Shown: positions 1 through 5,043, counted from the stretch's first letter. The stretch: DNA of 6,155 bases from an uncultured Pseudomonadales bacterium (GCA_947258895.1 CAMYKE010000092.1:1049-7203); one strand, 5' to 3'. Notes: generated by a model not told the origin, from the letters alone. Made by a program: numbers and translations.

Positions 1-38
1 GTGGGACGTCCATGCCTGATTTGCCTGGTTATATGGAC
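1..38 (-). other. attC site of the leftmost cassette, partial (R'' end only)
   Basis: Read on the minus strand, the last bases of the leftmost cassette are GTCCATATAAC (38-28). This is the exact reverse complement of GTTATATGGAC at the 5' end of the same cassette (400-390). Such pairing is expected of R'' and R' from a single attC. The stop codon of the neighbouring gene (38-40) abuts this R'' box. The rest of the site lies beyond the left edge, so its loop and the next R' cannot be seen. Confidence 0.65.
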
Positions 39-382
39 TAGTCACCTCCGCCACCACTTTCTCCAACTCCGCCTTCCGCACCATCAAACCCGAAAAACGA
101 CTCTACTGGAGTGGAAACCCCATCACCGGAGCTGGATACTTTTTCGAGAAGCATCTTCAATTTTTCAAGATCACTTGAGTTGATACCCAAGCTTTCCAGC
201 GTTTCTGAAGAACAAAACACCAAATAAACATATTCGATGAACTTAGCGTCCAAGTTCTCTTCTTCGATGGTGCGGTCAATTTGCGATTTCGTGCAATCGG
301 TGGCCGAGCCGTAACGCTTCGTAAGCAGCGGCTCAAGTGAGTAACGAAACTTACTTAATTTAGTCTCTTCTCTACGAAACAC
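38..382 (-). CDS. Small hypothetical cassette protein with glycine-rich tail
   Basis: This is a 114-aa soluble protein with no signal peptide or membrane span; its function is not recognised. It starts with a basic segment (MFRREETKLSKFRYS), then a core with LEPLLTKRYG, a helix, and FIEYVYLVFCSSE. It ends in an acidic and glycine-rich tail (GEGG-like runs, final GGGGD). I chose the GTG at 382. The frame stays open to a TTG at 406, but that codon lies upstream of the R' box inside attC and so belongs to the neighbouring cassette. No strong ribosome binding site precedes either start. The TAG stop touches the R'' box, as is common in cassettes. The KRYG-helix-aromatic-small layout resembles that of the broken gene at 2689-3047, so both may belong to one family of cassette-borne small proteins. 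The resemblance is by eye only. Confidence 0.7.
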   Translation of the reverse strand: MFRREETKLSKFRYSLEPLLTKRYGSATDCTKSQIDRTIEEENLDAKFIEYVYLVFCSSETLESLGINSSDLEKLKMLLEKVSSSGDGVSTPVESFFGFDGAEGGVGESGGGGD

Positions 383-392
383 TTTTCTTGTC

Positions 393-439
393 CATATAAC
401 AGCCAACTAACGAGACCCGTCGGTCCCGTTAGTTATTTT
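393..439 (-). other. Short palindromic attC between the zinc-ribbon cassette and the leftmost cassette
   Basis: Minus-strand reading: R'' is either AAAATAAC (439-432) or AACTAAC just inside it, followed by a core with GGGACC-GACG-GGTCTC and ending in R' GTTATATG (400-393). AACTAACG...GTTAGTT forms a stem of about 13 bp with one mismatch. AAAATAAC pairs 7 of 8 with GTTATATT, the R' of the same cassette rebuilt across the intron. The inner core matches the attC at 3558-3600 at about 30 of 35 positions, so the two come from one attC lineage. At about 47 bp it is among the shorter attC sites. Confidence 0.75.
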
Positions 440-447
440 TATGTTTC

Positions 448-768
448 TTATTTGATTTCACCGTATTGAAACCTCATAAGATTGCTTCCCTTGAATCGTT
501 GATGACATTGGCCACATTCAAACACTATTGATTCAAATTTCGACTTACTAATTTTATAAATTAGAAGTATTGAAACGCCATAGAATGCAACTAGCGATAT
601 TGCGTGTAAATTATTTGGAACAAGCACAAGTATTAGGGCGGACCACACCACAGCTAAAAATACTAGCATTACAGTGAATCGTATCTTTGATGCCGTGCTG
701 TGGAATGGGAATATCCCAATCGTATCTACAGCACGAAGCTCACTATTACAATCTGGACAAGCTTTCAT
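448..768 (-). CDS. Cassette membrane protein with terminal CxxC (zinc-ribbon-like) pairs
   Basis: This is a 106-aa protein. CPDC lies at residues 4-7 and CGQCHQRF begins at 85. Between them are two hydrophobic segments, about residues 31-50 and 55-72. With two spans both ends face the same side, so the two CxxC pairs could form one split zinc ribbon. I infer a small inner-membrane protein with a cytoplasmic metal-binding knuckle; no named family is recognised. The ATG at 768 is 10 nt downstream of the intron 3' end (779), and the upstream bases TATATTTCTT have no Shine-Dalgarno sequence. The open frame continues to 846 inside the intron's domains V-VI, but that extension is non-coding. The intron separates this gene from the rest of the array, so expression may depend on splicing or on a nearby promoter. 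Confidence 0.75.
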   Translation of the reverse strand: MKACPDCNSELRAVDTIGIFPFHSTASKIRFTVMLVFLAVVWSALILVLVPNNLHAISLVAFYGVSILLIYKISKSKFESIVFECGQCHQRFKGSNLMRFQYGEIK

Positions 769-778
769 AAGAAATATA

Positions 779-858
779 ATCGGGATAGGGGGGCACCTCA
801 CGATGCCCCTCCTCCCACACCACCGGGCATACGGATCACGTACCACGGCGGTTCAAAT
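779..858 (-). ncRNA. Group IIC intron domains V and VI
   Basis: Domain V is at about 854-819 on the minus strand. It begins GAACCGCC and pairs with GGTGGT (ACCGCC/GGTGGT with one G-T pair); an upper stem GTACG/CGTAT closes a TGAT-type loop. This is the catalytic hairpin. Domain VI follows, with GGGGCA/TGCCCC around a short loop and an outer GGGA/TCCC. The A at 786, eight nucleotides from the 3' end, is placed as the branch-point adenosine would be. The terminal CCCGAT matches the usual IIC 3' end. The first codons of the longest frame over the zinc-ribbon gene (769-846) are in fact this RNA. Confidence 0.88.
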
Positions 859-868
859 CTCTTTCTGC

Positions 869-2194
869 TCATCTTGCCGCCAGTTCCGGCAGCCCCAAGT
901 TCCTAAAGTACTTGTTTGGCAACGCTCGGTAAAGAGCCGGACTTGCACTTAAACGCCAAGGGCCATGGGCAGACTTGGCCGTATTCCACGCAAGCCACCT
1001 GTCAACGCCCAGCAGTCTAAGTTTCCTGTATCCCGACCGTCCCCATTGCTTCCAAACATAACTTCGCAATCGTCGTCGAATCCATTTGTCCATGTCGCGC
1101 AGCGGACTCAGCACTTCGGCGATGTCGAAGTACGCTTTCCAACCAAGCAGGGTTTTCTTTAAGTCTGCGACAACCTGAATCAGGGTATGGCCTCTCGTTC
1201 GACGGCTCAGCAGTTTGATCGTGGATTTTAGCTTCGCAAGCGCTTTATCACTCACTTTGATTTTCAATCCACGTCGGCTGAACGTAAAGCCAAGAAACGT
1301 TCTATTCCAAGGCCGGTCTACGGCGCTCTTTTGGGTATTCACTTTGAGTCTCAGTGAGTCACCAATATAGCGTCGTAGACTGTGCATCACGCGTTCACCC
1401 GCCTCCTGACTTTTAACGAATACAACAAAGTCATCAGCGTAGCGAACGAAACGGTGCCCGCGGCTGCCTAGCTCCCAATCCAATTGATTCAGCACGATAT
1501 TTGACAGTATCGGTGACAGTGGCCCCCCTTGGGGAACGCCTTCAATACTGGCTCTTGTCGCGCCCTCTATTCGGACTCCCGCCTTGAGGTAGCGGTTGAT
1601 CAGTCTCAGCAGCAGTGGATCCGGATGCTTGCCCTTTAATTGCATCATCAGTAGGTCATGATTAACACAGTCAAAGAATGCCTCCAGATCACAATCGACC
1701 ACCCAGCGGTATTCCTGCTGAATGGCTTCCTGTGCGTAGCGTATTGCCTGGTGTGCATTGCGATGTGGGCGAAAACCATAACTGTTGTCATGAAAATCGC
1801 GGTCCCATTCCGCCTGCAGCACCTGGGCGATGGCCTGCTGTATAAAACGATCGAGTACAGTCGGTATGCCCAGCTTACGTTTACGCCCGTCCGGCTTTGG
1901 AATTTCAACCCGCTTAACCGGTTTGGGACGGTAGGCCCCGTCGATTAATTGTTGTCGAATCCGTGGCCAGTGCTGACCAAGAAAGTCAGGCAGTTCATCA
2001 ACGGTCATACCATCGATGCCCGGTGCACCTTTATTGCGACGAACTTGTTTTAACGCACGTATCAGATTGTCCCTCTCCAGCACGCGGTTTAATAACGATG
2101 AACAAAAGGTGGATTTTGGTTCAGACGTGTCTCCCGTTTCTGATTCACCCTCTGGTTGTTCCAGAGACAGTGATAACTGCTTAACAGGTGCCAT
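869..2194 (-). CDS. ltrA: Group IIC intron reverse transcriptase/maturase
   Basis: This 441-aa intron-encoded protein binds the intron RNA, assists splicing, and copies the intron into new DNA sites. Landmarks are RT0 NKGAPGIDGMTVDEL (54-68), RT1-2 with IPKPDGRKRKLGIPTVLDR (98-116), YGFRPHRNAH (139-148), RT3 VVDCDLEAFFDCVNHD (165-180), RT4 GVPQGGPLSPILSNI (219-233), and RT5 FVRYADDFVVFV with the catalytic YADD at 252-255. A domain X/maturase region follows (FLGFTF at 300-305, LLGWKAYF, then a basic C-terminus). There is no HNH endonuclease domain, as expected for class C, which primes on nascent strands or at hairpins. The ATG at 2194 has GAGGAAG upstream with about 11 nt spacing. The frame is intact with all RT motifs, so the element may still be active. 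The symbol is the generic family name. Confidence 0.95.
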   Translation of the reverse strand: MAPVKQLSLSLEQPEGESETGDTSEPKSTFCSSLLNRVLERDNLIRALKQVRRNKGAPGIDGMTVDELPDFLGQHWPRIRQQLIDGAYRPKPVKRVEIPKPDGRKRKLGIPTVLDRFIQQAIAQVLQAEWDRDFHDNSYGFRPHRNAHQAIRYAQEAIQQEYRWVVDCDLEAFFDCVNHDLLMMQLKGKHPDPLLLRLINRYLKAGVRIEGATRASIEGVPQGGPLSPILSNIVLNQLDWELGSRGHRFVRYADDFVVFVKSQEAGERVMHSLRRYIGDSLRLKVNTQKSAVDRPWNRTFLGFTFSRRGLKIKVSDKALAKLKSTIKLLSRRTRGHTLIQVVADLKKTLLGWKAYFDIAEVLSPLRDMDKWIRRRLRSYVWKQWGRSGYRKLRLLGVDRWLAWNTAKSAHGPWRLSASPALYRALPNKYFRNLGLPELAAR

Positions 2195-2617
2195 TCAGAA
2201 ACACTTCCTCGTCGAGTACTTTCCGTGATTTGTTCAGGCCTTCAGTGGCGAGAGCGCCACCTACTATGCCTTCTGCTGATTTCTGTAATGCGGTCACAAC
2301 AGATCTCTCCGCTGTCAGTTGTTCCTTCAACACACTACAGACCTCCCGGGGTAAGACACTTAACTTTCATCGCGTAGACGCCCAATTTATAAAACGTATC
2401 CCGATTGCAGATGGAGGGCTTGGTGGTCACGTGCCCACTGGCCCCGAATACGTCACACCTCATATTGGATTCTTGTTCATCGCCCCGCGATTTCGCGTTG
2501 GACTTCCTTCAGACCCTACCTCACGATAACGCCCTTGCCCTTTCGCTAACCTTCGGCTCTGCGAATACCTGGTAAGAGGACTTACACCTCTTTAGTTAAG
2601 TGCCATGCCCGGCACAC
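2195..2617 (-). ncRNA. Group IIC intron ribozyme, 5' domains (I to start of IV)
   Basis: This 423-nt non-coding stretch lies upstream of the maturase start codon. Read on the minus strand it begins GTGTGCCGGGCATGG. It contains several small hairpins, such as AGAGGTGTAAGTCCTCTT, the segment GTCTGAAGGAAGTCC, and the segment ACCCCGGGAGGTCTG that typically precedes the open reading frame in IIC introns. These are structural parts of the self-splicing RNA. The plus-strand open frame at 2188-2529 lies over this region and is not a gene. Exact domain borders need a structural alignment. Confidence 0.85.
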
Positions 2618-2691
2618 ACACCGAGTGCAGAGGCAGCCGTAATGCTGTCCTGGCGCGATGCGCCCTTGCTGCCACGTCTTGATAAGCATTA
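2618..2691 (-). other. Left-over attC 5' exon of the intron, with GC-rich hairpin
   Basis: Between the stop of the broken gene (2689-2691) and the intron 5' end lies an attC-like segment. On the minus strand it has a weak R''-like GACTAAT near 2696-2690. A hairpin follows, GGCAGC (2673-2668) with GCTGCC (2637-2632), containing a smaller perfect one, GGCGC-ATC-GCGCC (2664-2652). The segment ends CTCGGTGT at the intron. The remaining R' bases (TATAT) are at 778-774, across the intron. The R'' is poor and does not pair with this cassette's own R' (GTTCAGC at 3067-3061), so the site is degenerate or hybrid. Confidence 0.55.
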
Positions 2692-3047
2692 GTCAAAGAC
2701 ATCAAATATCGAGGGAAAATCAAAGTCAGGCCAATCCAGCCAGGACAAATCAAGGTCGAACCAGGCATCTGACGCTCCGTCAGTTATTGCAAATGCCATT
2801 TCGCCCTTCATAGATGCGTAGTCACAGGCTTCACCGATGGACTCGTGATATCTATTGAAGTCGCCGGGGGATGTATAAAGGCACATAGCCCAACAGTGCC
2901 AATCAATATCCCACTTACTCTCTTTCGATGCCTGCTTTACGCGATGAGGGCTGTACTATTTGCTTGCCATATCTTTTTTACGAGAATTTTCCCAACATCT
3001 TTTGCATATTGCTTCTTTTCGCTTGCGGATAGAGCTCTGGTAGTCAT
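2689..3047 (-). pseudogene. Frameshifted small cassette gene (DIDWHCWA-type family, possibly DUF6559)
   Basis: An ATG at 3047, with GGAG upstream and just after the R' box (3067-3061), opens MTTRALSASEKKQYAKDVGK and stops after 36 codons. The conserved-looking body continues in another frame: YSPHRVKQASKESK, DIDWHCWAMCLYTSP, FNRYHESIGEACDYASMKGEM, and an acidic tail ending FDVFD (stop 2689-2691). From memory, intact relatives read KRYGKQ-x-YYSP-V before DIDWHCWA. The KRYGKQ part is here in the third frame, near 2976-2960. Two indels therefore separate the pieces, the first at or near the run of six A's at 2979-2974. An ATG at 2886 could give only the 65-aa C-terminal part. The family number is recalled, not searched. 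A sequencing error in the A run could explain one shift but not both. Confidence 0.6.
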
Positions 3048-3060
3048 GCGATCTCCGTAT

Positions 3061-3110
3061 GCTGAACGCCGTAATGGCTCGCGAACAAAGGCTGATTACT
3101 TTGTTAGTGC
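3061..3110 (-). other. attC site of the cupin cassette
   Basis: R'' GCACTAAC (3110-3103) is the perfect complement of R' GTTAGTGC at the 5' end of the same cassette (3565-3558). Inside are L'' GTAAT and L' ATTAC, then R' GTTCAGC of the next cassette (3067-3061; 6 of 7 to GTTRRRY). The TAA stop of the cupin gene lies inside R''. The site is about 50 bp, and its boxes bound a cassette of 498 bp (3564 to 3067). Confidence 0.85.
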
Positions 3111-3541
3111 CTGACTTCACTATTTTCTGGCAGTTCTCTGGATGTTGGTCCATAGCCTGCAACTTGAACAACAGCCTCTTCGGATTTTGTCCATACAAAA
3201 TAAGGTTGATTTCTGGGTTCTGTGTATACCCCGCCAACGCCCGGCTTTTTCATACTCCATTCGCCATCTTTGCCGGCAAACCCGACATAAATGGAGCCTG
3301 ACAATACGGTAACAACTTCGACATCCTGGTGATAATGGCGATCGGATTTCACTTCTTCAGCCAACTTTATCCTATGGACATACATACCTTTCTCGCTTGC
3401 ATCTCCAGAAATATGGGCTTTCCATACTCCTTCGCCGAATTGGTTCCAGACTAGCTCACCCTGCTCAATTCGAATTGCTTCAAATTCTGCGGCATAAACG
3501 AATTCAGAAAGGAGAATTACTAAAATCAGATATTTTTTCAC
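3104..3541 (-). CDS. Exported single-domain cupin protein
   Basis: This 145-aa protein is predicted to be periplasmic. It has a lysine-led signal peptide (MKKYLILVILLSEFVYA), with cleavage likely near Ala17-Ala18, followed by one cupin barrel. Cupin motif 1 is complete: HYHQDVE gives H69, H71 and E75, and the spaced glycine is G82, so three metal ligands are present. In motif 2 (TEPRNQPYFVW, from 107) the usual fourth ligand, a histidine after the proline, appears to be Tyr114, so metal binding or chemistry may differ. The substrate is unknown; the fold includes enzymes, sugar binders and regulators. The start is GTG at 3541, preceded by AAGGAAAG at good spacing, and lies 17 bp inside the cassette from R' (3565-3558). 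The TAA stop lies in R''. The gene is complete, with boundaries confirmed by matching R' and R'' boxes. Confidence 0.85.
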   Translation of the reverse strand: MKKYLILVILLSEFVYAAEFEAIRIEQGELVWNQFGEGVWKAHISGDASEKGMYVHRIKLAEEVKSDRHYHQDVEVVTVLSGSIYVGFAGKDGEWSMKKPGVGGVYTEPRNQPYFVWTKSEEAVVQVAGYGPTSRELPENSEVRH

Positions 3542-3557
3542 TATTCTTTCCTTGCTT

Positions 3558-3600
3558 GCACTAACAGCTCGCTAAAGAGACCCCTCGGTCCCGTTACCAG
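3558..3600 (-). other. Short palindromic attC upstream of the cupin cassette
   Basis: R'' CTGGTAAC (3600-3593) is followed by GGGACC-GAGG-GGTCTC, TTTAGCGAGCT, and R' GTTAGTGC (3565-3558). It matches the attC at 393-439 at about 30 of 35 core positions. The R' is certain because it pairs perfectly with the cupin cassette's own R''. The R'' of the upstream cassette has no convincing partner at that cassette's 5' end, where GTTACCAG would be expected and is not seen. Confidence 0.75.
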
Positions 3601-3875
3601 TTCATAAATGGCATGAGGCTCAATGTGCTTGCGGACCGCATCAGCAATCGGATTCCTGGCTGTGTTTGCGAAATATTTTGTATATACGTAATAATATGCT
3701 CGGAAACTCCACCCACCACGAACCCGGTTCCCCCGGAGCCTGCCCTGATTGCCGTATCTTTCCATGTAGCGAGGTCTACGGCACCCTTGGTTCGCTTTTC
3801 GACAATCGCAGGGAACGCAAGTGCAAGAAGAACCGCGACGGCGTGCCAAATAGCTATGATGACGGCGGCAGTGAT
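3594..3875 (-). CDS. Single-span membrane protein of a cassette, start codon unclear
   Basis: About 93 aa. A strong hydrophobic segment begins almost at once (ITAAVIIAIWHAVAVLLALAF), followed by KRTKGAVDLATWKDTAIRAG and a glycine-rich stretch, GSGGTGFVVGGVSEH. The frame stops with TAA at 3594, inside R''. The function is not recognised. A perfect AAGGAGG (3891-3885) sits nine bases before ATC at 3875, but no ATG, GTG or TTG is available there in this frame. The nearest in-frame start is GTG at 3971, inside the upstream attC, and it gives an arginine-rich leader that looks non-coding. Either ATC is used or the start has mutated. After about 3700 another frame (to 3541) gives a more protein-like sequence (YYYVYTKYFANTARNP, then HAIYELVTG), so a frameshift is possible. 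That alternative would read through attC into the next cassette. Confidence 0.45.
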   Translation of the reverse strand: MTAAVIIAIWHAVAVLLALAFPAIVEKRTKGAVDLATWKDTAIRAGSGGTGFVVGGVSEHIITYIQNISQTQPGIRLLMRSASTLSLMPFMNW

Positions 3876-3921
3876 GCCCGTGATCCTCCTTGCAGTGGCC
3901 TGCCTGAAGGTTCGCGGGGTG

Positions 3922-3994
3922 TAGTGGGTAGAGGCCCGCCGTCTAAAGAAGCGGCGCCGGTTATGGCGCACCGGTTGCTTGATTTGTTAGGTGG
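3922..3994 (-). other. Degenerate attC after the DUF3365 cassette
   Basis: R'' CCACCTAAC (3994-3986) pairs with GTTGGGTGG, the R' of the same cassette (4571-4563), with one G-T pair. L'' AAATCAAG follows, then a GC-rich inner region with GCGCC/GGCGC. The distal R' for the next cassette is not clear; a TCTACCCAC near 3934-3926 is the nearest candidate. The left boundary given is therefore approximate. Confidence 0.55.
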
Positions 3995-4011
3995 GTGCAG
4001 ACTGCATGTAG

Positions 4012-4554
4012 TCATTTAGCCGCTGGGTACTCTACCCAAAATACGCCCCGCAGATCACCCACTCTAAATCCAACTGCTCGATCTTCTGGATAAAGCTTGC
4101 TAATTTGAGCTGCAACCTCGTCGGAAATAGCTTCACCATGACACGCCGTACAAAGTGGCTGAAGCATGATTGGCTCGACATACCCCCAACGACCTCCCGG
4201 GAGCAACACGTGCCTGGGTTCACGATCAGCGGCGTTTGCAACATATGCTTTCAAGATTGGCTCGACCCAATCCGGTGGAGCATTGCTTGGATTGCGAAGG
4301 TAATGGCTGGCACGACCGACGCGAATTGCATCTTGCGACAAGGATTCTGCAATTTTCGGTGCCTGAACGCGGCAAGCCTTGATAGCCTCAACCACTCCTT
4401 CGCTCATACCCGAACGGAGTGCATGTTGCAGATCCTGTTTGTACCGGGACAGGATTTGACTTCCGCGAGCCTGCTCGGCAACCTGGGCAAAAACAGGGCT
4501 CCCTACTTGAAATAGGGCAATGAAGAATAGCGAAAAGAACTGTCGATAGCTCAT
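4012..4554 (-). CDS. Exported c-type haem protein, DUF3365 (Tll0287-like)
   Basis: A complete 180-aa protein predicted to be periplasmic. The signal peptide MSYRQFFSLFFIALFQVGSP ends near VFA-Q (residue 23). The mature part matches the DUF3365 layout: ACRVQAP (60-66), VGRASHYLRNPSNAPPDW (79-96), and the haem attachment motif CTACH (135-139) followed by G. A closing segment has YPEDRAVGFRVGDLRGVFWVEY. Family members bind one covalent c-type haem and often serve as sensor or redox modules; here the domain stands alone. Its partner is unknown. I chose ATG 4554 because a signal peptide starts exactly there and it lies just after the R' box (GTTGGGT, 4571-4565). The longer frame up to 4671 would run through attC. 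No Shine-Dalgarno sequence is seen in the short gap. Haem attachment requires the host cytochrome c maturation system. Confidence 0.88.
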   Translation of the reverse strand: MSYRQFFSLFFIALFQVGSPVFAQVAEQARGSQILSRYKQDLQHALRSGMSEGVVEAIKACRVQAPKIAESLSQDAIRVGRASHYLRNPSNAPPDWVEPILKAYVANAADREPRHVLLPGGRWGYVEPIMLQPLCTACHGEAISDEVAAQISKLYPEDRAVGFRVGDLRGVFWVEYPAAK

Positions 4555-4564
4555 AGTTGATGCC

Positions 4565-4660
4565 ACCCAACGCCTCGCCAAGGGGCAGCCAAACCGAAGG
4601 GGCAGCTGTCCCGCGGAGGCCCCGGGAGCGGGAGTAGACTTGAGCAACTTGTTATGAGTG
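4565..4660 (-). other. Classical attC (59-base-element type) between cassettes
   Basis: A long attC of 96 bp. R'' is CACTCATAAC (4660-4651), followed by AAG and L'' TTGCTCAAG. The imperfectly palindromic centre has GGGACAGC and GCTGCCCC parts. Then come L' CTTGGCGAG and R' GCGTTGGGT (4573-4565), which fits GTTRRRY fully. R'' pairs with the R' of its own cassette (GGTATGAGT, 4971-4963) except at one base. Confidence 0.88.
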
Positions 4661-4674
4661 GCCAAAAGCACAGG

Positions 4675-4950
4675 CTAGCCAAACAGTGAACCGAAAAAGT
4701 TGCCAATAGCTTCGAATAGTAGAGCGATGCCTTCGATAAACATTTCAAAAATACCAACCACACATTCGACGAAACCGTCCCCGACAGCGATTGCCGGACC
4801 GGCTAAACCACCCAGTGCAGACAATATAACCAAGCTTGATATCAAATTTATGCCTGCAACGAGCACATAGATAACCGCGACGATTAGCGTAAGTGCCGCT
4901 ACAGAACCGAGCACTCTGCTACCCATAGACCTCTCTGCGTTACCTTTCAT
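4675..4950 (-). CDS. Small hydrophobic membrane protein of a cassette
   Basis: A 91-aa protein of unknown function. After a short basic start (MKGNAERSMGSR) nearly everything is hydrophobic. About residues 13-34 and 36-56 could be two spans. The C-terminal third (FVECVVGIFEMF, then IALLFEAIGNFFGSLFG) is an amphipathic or third membrane helix, with glutamates at 62, 69, 73 and 80, all on one face. An upstream ATG at 4968 is in frame but lies inside the R' box. The ATG at 4950 has AGGAG (4960-4956) five bases upstream and is preferred. The protein could be a small pore or a membrane anchor; no family is recognised. The TAG stop is 14 bp from R''. Cassette length by boxes is 400 bp. Confidence 0.75.
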   Translation of the reverse strand: MKGNAERSMGSRVLGSVAALTLIVAVIYVLVAGINLISSLVILSALGGLAGPAIAVGDGFVECVVGIFEMFIEGIALLFEAIGNFFGSLFG

Positions 4951-4962
4951 CGTATCTCCTAT

Positions 4963-5043
4963 ACTCATACCTTCTCAAACAGAGACGCACAGCCGCGAAT
5001 ACAGCGAGCGGTTGAGCGTCCGGCTGGTTTGAATTTGTTACGC
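4963..5043 (-). other. attC site of the higBA cassette
   Basis: R'' GCGTAAC (5043-5037) contains the higA stop codon and is the complement of GTTACGC at the 5' end of the higBA cassette (5654-5648); one more base on the outer side also pairs. L'' ATTCAAAC partly pairs with GTTTGAGA near 4979. Within lie CAGCCG/CGGCTG and GACGC/GCGTC stems. The distal R' reads GGTATGAGT (4971-4963), where GTT has become GGT. It still matches its own cassette's R'' (ACTCATAAC) at eight of nine positions. Confidence 0.8.

Larger units (their letters stand above)
779..2617 (-). mobile_element. Group IIC intron inserted in the R' box of an attC site
   Basis: This is a complete bacterial group IIC intron of 1,839 nt in the same orientation as the cassettes. 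The 5' end GTGTGCCGGGCATGG (from 2617 down) closely matches the start of the Oceanobacillus iheyensis IIC ribozyme as I remember it. Further inside are GTCTGAAGGAAG, and ACCCCGGGAGGTCTG near 2340, also typical of IIC domains. The intron-encoded protein lies at 869-2194. Domains V and VI follow, and the intron ends CCTATCCCGAT at 779. The joined exons read GGTGT|TATATT, restoring GTTATAT (6 of 7 to GTTRRRY and identical to the R' at 400-394). This places it with the IIC-attC introns. The 5' exon carries a GC-rich hairpin (2632-2673), the kind of structure IIC introns recognise. The GTGTGTGTG run makes the 5' boundary slightly ambiguous; similarity to the known 5' end decides it. Confidence 0.9.

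Noticed and set aside
769..846. N-terminal extension of the zinc-ribbon protein to 846
   Set aside because: It reads intron domains V and VI. CPDC at the new N-terminus and the intron 3' end at 779 favour the ATG at 768.
2188..2529. Plus-strand open frame of 113 codons
   Set aside because: It lies over the intron's structured 5' RNA domains on the opposite strand and has no ribosome binding site or recognisable protein features.
2960..2985. Programmed -1 frameshift at A AAA AAG in the broken small gene
   Set aside because: A -1 slip reaches a TAG after five codons and does not join the family-like frames; mutation or a sequence error fits better.
2956..3237. Minus-strand open frame of 93 codons spanning the cupin 3' end and the attC
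   Set aside because: It crosses R'' and R' at 3061-3110 and overlaps two better supported cassettes out of frame.
4105..4515. Plus-strand open frame of 136 codons opposite the haem protein gene
   Set aside because: It is a shadow of the DUF3365 gene, whose family motifs and signal peptide are clear on the minus strand.
4555..4671. N-terminal extension of the haem protein to a start at 4671
   Set aside because: The extension translates the attC site (4565-4660); a signal peptide begins exactly at the ATG at 4554.
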